A DNA stretch of 64,000 bases from Rheum nobile (lineage: Eukaryota; Streptophyta; Magnoliopsida; Caryophyllales; Polygonaceae), in contig WOAB01000589.1 of assembly GCA_027886185.1 (NCBI GenBank), positions 8,995,001 to 9,059,000 on the forward strand, given 5' to 3'. The position numbers and the translations under genes are program-made. Under the pieces are notes generated by a model that made no database searches, had not been told where the DNA came from, and saw only the letters and a program-made list of their open reading frames with translations. Positions 21,730 to 32,974 of this stretch are shown in pieces (position 1 is the first letter of the stretch; each line of letters begins with the position of its first letter).

Positions 21730-24700
21730 ATGGCAGATAATGATGATATTTCAAGTGGCCGGGACAATAGGAGCCCCTCACCGGTGCATCCGGACGTGGC
21801 TATACTCATCCAGAAGTTGACCGACTCCGTGTCCGTGATCACCCACCGATTGGCTGCCCTAGAGACGTCTCAAAGAGCTCCACCACCAGTCGTGCCACCC
21901 CCGGTGACACTTGTGTCCCAACCACAAGAGACGGTCTAGAATTCAGCCCCCATTCCCTTAGGAACTTATGCTGAGCCAGGAGGTCCGTCCGGAGCCAACT
22001 TAGTGCCCCTTGGAGGCACCCGTGCAGTAGGTACCGGTACCGTGAGGAACTCCCCGGTAAGGCATCCTTCTCCTCTTGCCCATACCCATGATAGGCAGAA
22101 TAGGGTGGCGCCAATGTATCAAGCTGAAATACCACCTCCACGAGAGGTGCCTTTTGTTGCTAACCCTTTGCATGAGCCACAGGATCCACTTAGAGAGGAC
22201 GAGTTCAATGAGGCTGAATTTGAGGAAGATATGTAGAACCAAGGAGGAAGATTCGGTGGCTACCAAGGCCAACGAGGGGGCTATAACTACTATGAGCCCC
22301 GGGGCAGATTCGGAGGTAATAGGGGTTATCAAGGCCAGCCACCTCGGAGAGAGTTGGAGCAAGACGGCATAGGCAAAATAAAGATCAAGATGCCCGCCTT
22401 CGAAGGAAAGTGTGACCCCGATGCCTATATGGAGTGGGAAATGAAAGTGGAGCAAATCTGGAGTTGCCATAATTTCATAGAGGCAAAGAAGGTGCAGCTA
22501 GCTTCCATTGAGTTTAGTGGCTTCGCCCTAACTTGGTGGAACAACTTAGTGAAGGAGAGGCAACGAGCTTTGGACCCACCGGTGGCTACGTGGGAGCAAA
22601 TGAGGGTTTTGATGAGGGCTCGGTTCGTCCCTCAACATTACTCCCGAGAGCTCAAGCAAAGGTTGGAGAACCTCAAGCAAGGTAGCATGAGCGTGGAAGA
22701 AGCCTACAATGCCATGCAAACCGCCATGGTCCGCGCCAACGTCATAGAAGATGAGGAATCTACCATGGCAAGGTATCTCCGAATCCTTTCTCCTTATATT
22801 GCTAACGAGGTGGATATGTACCCCTATACAGATTGTACCCAGCTGCTGCATTTGGCGATCAAGGTGGAGAAAAATCAGAAGTACAAGGCTCGGAACCAAG
22901 GAGGCCAAGCGGCTAGGAACCCTAGCGGCCAGCCGAGTCCATGGCGAGCCCAAACTCACAATAGGGCGAATCCCCCGGCGTCTTTTGGTAGGAACCAAGC
23001 TCAGTCCATGAGCCACCCTAGGAGCCAAGAAGCGCCGAGGAAAAGTGGACCACCAGGGACGCCGCCGCAAGCATCCAGCCGCCAGCCGTCGTCGGCCAAT
23101 GGGCCTCAGGGAAGTACTTCGACCTTTTCTCCTTCTTCTAGGGCTAGAGATACCGTGTGCTTTAAGTGTCAAGGTCGTGGGCATATGATGAAGGATTGCC
23201 CCAATAGTCGAACGTTGGTCATTAACCATCTTGGACTCTATGAATCTGAGTCCGAGGGTGAAGATCAAGGTCCGACTATTATTGATGAACCTATGCATGA
23301 TGTAGATGAGGACATGGATTGTATTGAGTTTGAGCATGGTGAGTCTCTAGTTTGTAGGAGAACTTTGCATGTACAACCGACCCCTTGTGATGATAACCAA
23401 CGTGAGAACTTATTTCATACTAGATGTTTGGTTAAGGGAAAGGTTTGTAACATGATTATTGATGGGGGTAGTTGTTGCAACATTGCTAGCACTGAATTAG
23501 TTACTAAATTGCAATTGCATACCTTTCATCACCCTAGGCCATATAAACTGCATTGGATGAATGAATGTGGCGAAGTTAAGGTGTCTAAGCAAGTTAATGT
23601 GACCATAACACTAGGGCATTATGTTGATACTATATTATGTGATGTGGTCCCTATGAATGCTTGTCACATATTGTTAGGACGTCCATGGCAGTTTGATAGG
23701 AGAGTCAAGCATGATGGTTATACTAATCGTCATTCTTTTGATTATAATGGTAAGAGTGTGGTACTTAAGCCAATGACTCCTTTGCAGGTTGCGGAAGCTT
23801 TTGAGAAGAAGAAAGACAATGAGAAGTCGGTTGAGACTAAGAAGGGGAGTAAGGCCGAGAGCACCTCCAAAGCCAAGACCACGTCTCAAGCATTGCTGGC
23901 TTCCAAGGAGGAGTTGAGAGAAGAGCACTTACCACATGAGACCGTCCTTATGCTCTTGTGCAAGGGCTTCGGGCTATTGAGTGAAGAGTTGAAGTCTACG
24001 CTACCTAGGAACATCTTGGCCCTACTTGAGGAGTTTCAAGACGTGTTCCCCGAGGAGATGCCACCCGGATTGCCACCTATGAGAGGTATAGAACATCAAA
24101 TTGATCTAATCCCGGGTGCTACTCTTCCTAACAGGCCGGCGTACAGAATGAACCCCAAGGAGACCCAAGAGGTGCAAGAGCAAGTGAAGGCTTTGCTGGA
24201 CAAGGGCCATGTGCGTGAGAGCCTTAGCCCTTGTGCCGTGCCCGTGTTGTTAGTGCCAAAGAAGGATGGCACATGGAGGATGTGCGTGGACTGCCGAGCC
24301 ATAAACAACATCACCATCAAGTACCGGTATCCAATCCCCCGCTTAGATGACATGCTAGATGAGCTGCATGGAGCCTCGGTCTTCACCAAGATAGACCTCC
24401 GCAGCGGCTACCATCAAATAAGGATGAAGGAGGGGGATGAGTGGAAGACCGCCTTCAAGACAAAATTTGGTTTGTACGAGTGGGTTGTCATGCCTTTTGG
24501 CTTGACAAACGCTCCTAGTACTTTCATGCGTTTAATGAACCATGTTTTGAGGCGTTTCATAGGTAGATTTGTTGTTGTTTATTTTGATGATATACTAATA
24601 TACAGCAAGTCTATTGAGGAGCATGAGGAACATTTGAGGGAAGTACTCTCTACTTTACGTAGTGCGTGCTTGTATGCTAATGAGAAGAAATGTGAGTTTT

Positions 24701-26826
24701 GCACTAATCATGTTTCTTTTCTTGGTTTTGTAGTGAGCTCCAAGGGTCTTCAAGTGGATGAGAGCAAGATAAAGGCCATCCAAGAGTGGCCTACGCCTAC
24801 CTCAGTGAGCCAAGTGCGGAGCTTCCATGGGCTAGCCAGCTTCTATAGGCGGTTCGTGAGAGATTTCAGCACCATTGCAGCCCCATTGACGGAAGTGACC
24901 AAGAAGCATTCGGTCTTTGTGTGGGAGGAGGCGCAAGAGAGGGCTTTCAACGCCCTAAAGTGGAGATTGACGCAAGCCCCTTTGCTGGTGCTACCCGACT
25001 TCACTAGGCCATTCGAGGTGGAGTGTGATGCATCCGGGATTGGCATTGGAGGCGTGCTTATGCAGGAAGGTAAACCCGTTGCCTTCTTTAGTGAGAAATT
25101 GAAAGGGGATAGTCTTAATTACTCTACTTATGACAAAGAACTCTTTGCCCTATTTAGAGTACTTAAGACTTGGCAACACTACCTGTGGCCTAGAGAGTTT
25201 ATCTTGCATACGGACCATGAGTCCTTGAAGCACTTCAAGAGCCAAGATAAACTTGATAGACGCCATGGGAGGTGGATGGAATTTATTGAGACTTTCCCTT
25301 ATGTTATAAAATACAAAAAGGGAAAGGACAATGTAGTTGCCGATGCCCTATCTAGGAGATACACCTTGCTTACCACATTAGACTCCAAGGTCTTAGGATT
25401 TGCATATATTAAGGAGTTATATGTGGAAGATGCTGATTTTGGTGCCATCTATAAGACGTGTGTAGATAAGGGTTCATGTGACAAGTTTTACTTGTTTGAT
25501 GGATTCTTATTTAAAGCTGAAAAAGTGTGCATACCTAGTTGTTCCTTACGTATGTTACTCGTTGAAGAAGCCCATAAGGGTGGTTTAATGGGTCACTTCG
25601 GAAGGGACAAGACATATCATATGCTATGTGCACATTTCTTTTGGCCCCACATGCTTAGGGATGTTGAGCACCTTATTAAGAGGTGTTTGGATTGCCTAAA
25701 GGCCAAGTCTAGGTTGCAACCCCACGGCCTATACAGCCCATTGCCCATCCCAAGTGCCCCTTGGGAGGACATCTCAATGGACTTTATCGTGGGGCTGCCT
25801 CGGACTAAGAGGGGACGTGATTCTATCTTTGTGGTAGTTGATCGTTTCTCTAAGATGGCTCATTTTATTGCTTGCCATAAGACGGATGACGCATCTAATG
25901 TAGCCGATCTCTTCTTTAGGGAAGTCGTGAGGCTATATGGTGTACCCCGTACTATAGTGAGTGATAGGGATGTTAAATTCCTTAGTTACTTTTGGAAGAC
26001 GCTTTGGGGAAAGCTAGGGACGAGACTCTTGTTCTCTACCTCTAGTCACCCTCAAACGGATGGCCAAACTGAAGTAACTAATAGGACTTTATCAACCCTA
26101 CTTCGAGCCATCCTTAGGAAGAACCTTAAGGCTTGGGAGGAAGCTCTACCACATGTAGAGTTTGCTTACAATAGGACAGTCCATTCTTCTACTTCATTAT
26201 CTCCTTTTGCATGTGTTTATGGTATAAATCCCACTACTCCACTTGATCTTGCTCCTTTTCCTATGAAGGAGCGTGAAAGTTTTGATGCAGGTAAACATGT
26301 GGAGTTCATCAAGGAGCTACATGCAAGGACTAAGGAGAAGCTGGAGGCTTGTGCGGAGCGGAATGCAGCTAGGGCTAACAAGGGGCGTAAGAGAGTGATT
26401 TTCCAGCCCGGGGATCTCGTTTGGGTGCATCTAAGGAAGGAGCGCTTCCCGGAACAACGCAAGTCCAAGCTTGCACCTAGAGGAGATGGTCCCTTCAAGG
26501 TGCTGCGCCGTGTCGGTGACAACGCCTACGTCCTTGATCTCCCGGACACTTATGGTGTGAGTGCCACCTTCAACGTGGCTGACTTGACTCCCTACCATCA
26601 ACCGGACGCCAGCCATTCCAAGCTTCATGATCCGTGGACGGATCCTCTCCAAGAAGGGGAGGATGATGGAGGACCATCCATGACCCAACCACCATCCGGG
26701 CCCATGACTAGGAGCCGAGTTCGTCAACTTCAAGATGAGCTCGCCAAGCTTGCACATCAAGTCCCGGAGGAGGTTGCTACGGCCACACCCAAGGCCTATT
26801 CGGTCACCATGGTTTCTAGTGGTTGA
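21730..26826 (+). pseudogene. B1 gag-pol polyprotein (two stops)
   Basis: One frame of 1,699 codons from ATGGCAGATAATG. Stops: TAG 21937-21939 (CAG in B3) and TAG 22234-22236 (TGG in B3), both in gag. From 22354 the frame is open for 1,490 codons. Zinc knuckle CFKCQGRGHMMKDC is at about residues 477-490, protease IIDGGSCCNIAS at about 576, and RT motif A KIDLRSGYHQI with YFDD at about 951-954. RNase H has CDASGIGIGG and TDHESLKHF. Integrase has an HHCC finger and DD35E. The C-terminal GDGPFKVLRRVGDNAYVLDL is followed by the polypurine tract and an LTR-encoded tail with GPMTRSRVRQLQDEL. RT carries KYRYPIP where relatives have KYRHPIP. Apart from gag, pol looks intact. Confidence 0.94.
26651..26663 (+). 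other. B1: polypurine tract inside pol
   Basis: aagaaggggagga, translated as part of QEGEDD, directly before LTR start TGATGG. Equivalent tracts: 37896-37908 (B2), 39013-39025 (B0), 40947-40959 (B4, minus, changed to aataaggggagga). Confidence 0.92.
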
Positions 26827-27413
26827 GTGCATGGCTTGTGTGCACCTTCCACTCTTAGAAACCTTCCTCATTTAGTATGTTTCAGCCGTGTGGGCTTTTG
26901 ACATTATTAGACTCGGTTTTCTCTTTATTCCGGTTTAGCTTATTTTAGTGGTTTAGGAGCCGGTTTAGTTAGCAGTATTTAAACTTGTCTTCTTTCTAAT
27001 TTCAGCAGCAAACCATTATTCAAGAATACTTATTTCTGAAATAGAAACCTTCTCAATTTGGAGATTTCGTGAGTTTGCCAATCCGAGCTAGTTTTGGTCG
27101 AGTTGTTTGATTCAATTGCTTTCGAGTTGTTGATCTCCAAAGCGACACAAGACATCCTCTTCGTGCTTTGAAGATCCGTTCTTCCTTGTGTGGAGTTGTA
27201 GAAGACGAGGTCATCTACTTTAGGGTTGGAGGTTCTTGTTTCCTACGAATCAAGGGTCTCTAGTTCCGGGTGTTTGGTTTCTTCTAACCTATCGTCCATC
27301 TTTCCTTGTTGTTCTTCGTTTCTTTTCTTTTCCCGAATCTGATTTGTTTTTGTTTCTTGTTGTTCGTGTGTTGATCACCAAGGTCGGGCCTCCCTACGGC
27401 GATCCCCGTATCA
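26664..27413 (+). repeat. 3' LTR of B1
   Basis: 750 bp, followed by GACGG. Its first 163 bp encode the last ~54 residues of the B1 polyprotein. Confidence 0.96.
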
Positions 27414-27418
27414 GACGG

Positions 27419-28733
27419 TGTCTTCTTACCATCCAAGAATCATTTCTAGCCTAGCCGAAAAACCCTATCTCCGGCCACCACCCTCATCATCACCACCACT
27501 ACACTAACCGGCCACTAACCCTCCCACAAGACACATACCCTAATCCCCACTACCCTAGCCGGCGTGCTCACCAAGGAGTCCCACGGCTGCCCTAACCAAC
27601 TCCCATCTCCACTCGGCCATAAACCCTAATTTTGTGGCGTGTGGGTTGAAAGAGTCAACAAGTGCGGCAGCTATCTCCTACAATCAAGGTGTGCCGATTC
27701 CTTCCAAGCACCCATTCGGCCTCATCTCCTACAAAGGTGGCGTGTGGGTATAGAAAGAGTCAAACAACCGGTTATCCCCCCTACAATCAAGGCAACAAAC
27801 TCAATTTTCTTTGTTTCCTTATTTTCTTTTAATTCAATTTCAGTTGTAATTTGAATTTCGAATTTTAGTCAAAAAAAAAAGAGAAGAAAAGAAAATCAGA
27901 AAGAGTCAAAAAAAAAAAAAAAAAAGAGAAAGGACGAACATAGCATTGCATTTTATTTCTTTCAAAGCTTAGTCTATACCTTGTATTACATTAATACTTA
28001 GGTTAGATTTTAGCCTAAGGTTGTAAGTTCTCAAGTGACAAGCCCTCACGACCAAGCAAGTGCCGCGCCGTGTCATCCCAAGTGCAGCGCCGCGCCCATC
28101 CTTGCCGCGCCGCGTCGCCGTTGCCTCGTCGTGCCCCCCCCCCCTTGCCGACGCTCGGTAAAAACCCTAAAACCCTAATCTCTCCTTTCCTTGTGACTAC
28201 CACTGCCCTATCATCACCGATCTCTACGACCACCTTCCGTCTTCTACTAGCACAAGTCAAGGCGAGCTAAGGTAACATCTTGTCCTCTTGAGTTCTTAAA
28301 ACTTCTCCATTGTTTGTCCATACTAAGCTTTGCATTACATTCGTGCATGGTAGTATTCTTGAGTTAAATTTGTTTGAGTCCCATTAGTTTCCTTGCAACT
28401 ACATCCTTGTGAGGATCCTTTGTTGAGTCGTTGAGTCTTCTTTTCCATCTTTGTTTGTGTGCCTTTTGATTGCACTAATTTTCAGTTTATAAGAGTCCAT
28501 TGTTGAATCTTGCCGATTTCTTCTACTTCACTTTGCATCTAACTTATCTTGGTTGTTAAGTGTTGTTTGAGATCAATTAATTCACGTGAAGTTCTTGAGT
28601 TTCCCAACCGGCTGCACTACAAAACTAGTTGAGATTGAGCGAGGGTGAGTGAAACACACGAGAGAAACACTTGTGAGTGTTTGGCTTTGATTCTAACTCT
28701 TCACCTAGTTCCGTGTTAGCTTGATTTTGTGTG
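27419..28733 (+). other. B2 leader, second part
   Basis: Continues the B2 leader after B1. Non-coding, with the tandem gtggcgtgtgggt units (about 27635-27795) and A-runs (27872-27925). A C-run of ten lies at 28135-28144. The atcgtc...gacgat hairpin of other B copies is reduced to gtc...gac here. Ends with gtgATGG. Confidence 0.85.
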
Positions 28734-30616
28734 ATGGCAGGAGACGACACCTCAAGTGATCGTGACAATAGGAGTCCCTCACCGGTGCACCCGGACGTGG
28801 CTATACTCATCCAGAAGTTGACCGACTCCGTGTCCGTGATCACCCACCGGTTGGCTGCCCTAGAGACGTCTCAAAGAGCTCCCCAACCAGTCGTGCCAAC
28901 CCCGGTGACCCTTGTGTCCCAACCACAAGAGACGGTCCCGAATCCAGCCACCGTGCCCTTAGGGGCTTATGCTGAACATGGTGGTCCTTCCGGCGCCAAC
29001 TTAGTGCCCCTTGGAGGTGGCCGTGCAGTGGGAACCGGCACCGTGAGGAACTCTCCGGTAAGGCATAATTCTCCCCTTGTCCATAGTCATGATAGGCCGA
29101 ATAGGGTAGCTCCAATGTACCAAGCTGAATTACCACCTCCACGAGAGGTGCCTTTTGTTGCTAACCATCTTAATGAGCCTCAGGATCCGCTTAGGGAAGA
29201 CGAATTCAATGATGCAGATTATGAGGAAGAAATGTGGAACCAAGGCCAAGTAGGATGGTTTGGAGGCTACCAAGGACAAGATAGGGGTTACGGCTATTAT
29301 GAGCCTAGGGGCAGATTTGGGGGTAATAGAGGTTATCAAGGTCAACAACCTCGGAGAGAGTTGGAGCAAGACGGTATAGGCAAGATAAAGATCAAGATGC
29401 CCGCCTTCGAAGGAAAGTGTGATCCCGACGCCTACATGGAGTGGGAGATGAAGGTGGAGCAAATTTGGAGTTGCCACAACTTCATCGAGGCCAAGAAAGT
29501 GCAGCTAGCATCCATTGAGTTTAGCGGCTTTGCCCTAACTTGGTGGAATAACTTGGTCAAGGAGAGACAAAGGGTATTGGATCCCCCGGTTACTACATGG
29601 GAGCAAATGAAGGCCCTCATGCGAGCTCGATTTGTGCCACAACACTACTCTAGGGAGCTCAAGCAACGGCTGGAAAACCTCAAGCAAGGGAGTATGAGCG
29701 TGGAGGAAGCTTACAATGCCATGTTCACGGCTATGGTCCGAGCCAATGTCACGGAAGATGAAGAATCAACCATGGCAAGGTACCTTCGGATCCTTAACCC
29801 TTTTATTGCTAACGAGGTCGATATGTATCCATATACAGATTCCACCCAGCTGCTGCATTTGGCCATTAAAGTGGAGAAAAATCAGAAGTACAAGGCTCGG
29901 AACCAAGGTGGGCATGCGGCTAGGAACCCTAGCGGCCAGCCGAGTCAATGGCGGGCCCAAACTCAAACCAGGACGAATCCTCCGGCGCAATTTGGTAGGA
30001 ACCAAGCTCAGTCCATGAGCCAACCTAGGAGCCAAGATGCGCCGAGGAAAAGTGGACCACCAGGAACTCCGCCGCAGTCCAGTGGACGCCAGCCGTCGTC
30101 GGCCAATGGCCCTCAGGGGAGTACTTCGACCTTTTCTCCTTCTTCTAGAGCTAGAGATACCATATGTTTTAAATGTCAAGGTCGTGGGCATATGATGAAA
30201 GATTGCCCCAATAGTCGAACGTTGGTCATTAACCATCTTGGACTCTATGAATCTGAGTCCGAGGGTGAGGATCAAGGTCCGGCTATTGTTGATGAACCTA
30301 TGCATGATGTAGATGAGGAAATGGATTGCATTGAATTTGAGCATGGTGAATCTCTAGTTTGTAGGAGGACTTTGCATGTTCAGCCGACCCCTTGTGATGA
30401 TAACCAAAGAGAAAATTTATTTCATACTAGATGCTTGGTTAAGGGGAAGGTTTGTAATATGATTATTGATGGGGGTAGTTGTTGCAACATTGCTAGCACT
30501 GAATTAGTCACTAAATTGCAATTGCATACTTTCCATCACCCTAGGCCCTATAAACTGCATTGGATGAATGAATGTGGAGAGGTTAAGGTGTCTAAGCAAG
30601 TTAATGTGACCATAAC
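28734..30616 (+). pseudogene. B2 gag and start of protease (cut by B3)
   Basis: Open frame from ATGGCAGGAGACG for 627 codons with no internal stop: gag core, zinc knuckle CFKCQGRGHMMKDC and protease active site IIDGGSCCNIAS. It then runs to VSKQVNVTIT, where B3's LTR begins. Read into that LTR, the frame happens to continue as DGGPSMTQPPSG to a stop at 30777-30779. The fusion ORF 28734-30779 could thus give Gag with a truncated protease and the LTR tail. This is the only gag in the window that is free of stops from start codon to protease. Confidence 0.9.
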
Positions 30617-31366
30617 TGATGGAGGACCATCCATGACCCAACCACCATCCGGGCCCATGACTAGGAGCCGAGTTCGTCAACTTCAAGATGAGCTCGCCAA
30701 GCTTGCACATCAAGTCCCGGAGGAGGTTGCTACGGCCACACCCAAGGCCTATTCGGTCACCATGGTTTCTAGTGGTTGAGTGCATGGCTTGTGTGCACCT
30801 TCCACTCTTAGAAACCTTCCTCATTTAGTATGTTTCAGCCGTGTGGGCTTTTGACATTATTAGACTCGGTTTTCTCTTTATTCCGGTTTAGCTTATTTTA
30901 GTGGTTTAGGAGCCGGTTTAGTTAGCAGTATTTAAACTTGTCTTCTTTCTAATTTCAGCAGCAAACCATTATTCAAGAATACTTATTTCTGAAATAGAAA
31001 CCTTCTCAATTTGGAGATTTCGTGAGTTTGCCAATCCGAGCTAGTTTTGGTCGAGTTGTTTGATTCAATTGCTTTCGAGTTGTTGATCTCCAAAGCGACA
31101 CAAGACATCCTCTTCGTGCTTTGAAGATCCGTTCTTCCTTGTGTGGAGTTGTAGAAGACGAGGTCATCTACTTTAGGGTTGGAGGTTCTTGTTTCCTATG
31201 AATCAAGGGTCTCTAGTTCCGGGTGTTTGGTTTCTTCTAACCTATCGTCCATCTTTCCTTGTTGTTCTTCGTTTCTTTTCTTTTCCCGAATCTGATTTGT
31301 TTTTGTTTCTTGTTGTTCGTGTGTTGATCACCAAGGTCGGGCCTCCCTACGGCGATCCCCGTATCA
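30617..31366 (+). repeat. 5' LTR of B3
   Basis: 750 bp, same subtype as B1 (differences such as cctatgaatc versus cctacgaatc). Primer site tggtatcagagc at 31370-31381. Confidence 0.95.
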
Positions 31367-32974
31367 AATTGGTATCAGAGCATAGGTTTTGGTGTCAACA
31401 AGTTGCATTGCCGAGTTCATCAATTCGGCTTTGGTATTGTGTCGTTTGGTTGTGCCTAGTGCATAGCCGAATCTCTTTTCCTTTTCTTGTTGTCTTGTGG
31501 AGTCGTTCTTGAGTTGTTGCTTGGGTTCTAACTGTTTGTGTCTTGTGGAGATAGATTGCATCTTGTGGAGATCGGTTTGTGCTTGTGAGAGGAAGAGACG
31601 ATCACCCTCCTCACCACCACAAAACAGCCGTCAAAACTTGCCGGAAACCCCACCAAACACCACCACCATCACCACCTCAAACAACCGGTCACCACCTCCA
31701 TAACCAACCCTAACCCCACGTTCACCACCACCCATATCCGGTGACTTCTCCACGTTCCACAACAAAGAACCCTAACCCTAATTGACGGCGTGCCAAGGTC
31801 CAACACTAGGTCACTTGCCCTCCAAGGCGTGATCACCAAGTCCCTTAGCCACGCCCTAAACCCTAACGGCAGAAGCTCCTAATCTTGTGGCGTGTGGGTT
31901 GACAAGTTCAAAGCAAGGCAGCTACAACTCCTACAATCAAGGCTTGGCTGATTGCTCCAACAAACCCACTCGGCCATTCACCCTACAAAGGTGGCGTGTG
32001 GCTTGAAGGAGTCAACAAAACCGGTTGCCACCTCCTACAAACAAGGCAACGTTCTCCTTTAGGCGTATCCCTCTATTTTTCTTATTTTTCTTTATTCCAA
32101 ATCAGTTTGTAATTTGAATTTCGAATTTCCTTTTACAAAAAAAAAAAAACGAAAGAAAAGAATATCAGATTAGTCAAAAAAAAAAAATCAATCGTCAAAA
32201 AAAAAAGAGAAGAGACGATCCTTTGCATTTTATTTCTTTTCTAGCTTAGTCTAGTCCTTTGTATTTCATTTATACTTAGGCTAGATTATAGTCCAAAGTT
32301 GTAAGTGTCTCAAGGATCAAGCAAGGAGCCGACGCCAAGTGCTCTCTGCCGCGCCGCGCGCGCCCACCCAAGCGCCCGTCTCCGCAGCTCACGCCCCGCG
32401 CCGGTAACCCTAATTCCTTAACCTCACCTTCCCTTGTGCCTCACCTCTTCTCACCATCACACCGGTCTCTTCATCATCATTCCATCTTCACGAGCACAAG
32501 CCAAGGTGAATTGAGGTAACAACTTGTCCTCTTGAGTTCTTAAAACTTCTTGATTACTCGTCCATATCAAGCTTGCATTACATGTGTGCATGCTAGTATT
32601 CTTGAGTAAATTTGTTGAGTCTCATTAGTTACCTTGCATTTACATACTTGTGAGGTGTTCTTCATTGAGTCGTTGAGTCTTCTTTTTCTGATTTCTTTTG
32701 TGTTGTTAAGTGCACTAAAATTCAGAATATTAAGTGCCTTTGTGTGACCCTTGTTGATCGTCTTTCTACTACACCTTACGTCTACCTTATTTTGGTTGTT
32801 AAGTGTTGCTTGAAATCGATCAACTCACGTGAAGTATTTGAGTTTCACAACCGGCTGCACTACAAAACTAGTTGAGATTGAGCAAGGGTGAGTGAAACAC
32901 ACGAGAGAGACACCTGTGAGTGTTTTTGATTGATTCTAACCTTAACTCAATTCCGTGTTAGCTTGTTAAGTGTG
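31367..32974 (+). other. B3: primer site and untranslated leader
   Basis: Non-coding; nearly identical to the B1 leader, with only A-run length changes and a few substitutions. Hairpin atcgtc...gacgat at 32191-32219. Confidence 0.85.

Larger units (their letters stand above)
19373..27413 (+). mobile_element. B1: complete family B element in the B2 leader
   Basis: 8,041 bp. LTRs 19373-20122 and 26664-27413 (750 bp each, one A/G difference by eye) are flanked by GACGG at 19368-19372 and 27414-27418. Primer site, leader, full gag-pol frame and polypurine tract are all present. The gag-pol frame has two stops. Its closest relative in the window is B3, nearly identical across LTR, leader and most of pol. 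Confidence 0.97.

Noticed and set aside
28135..28144. C-run as a sequencing or assembly gap mark
   Set aside because: The flanks align with other B leaders, so a homopolymer expansion is sufficient.
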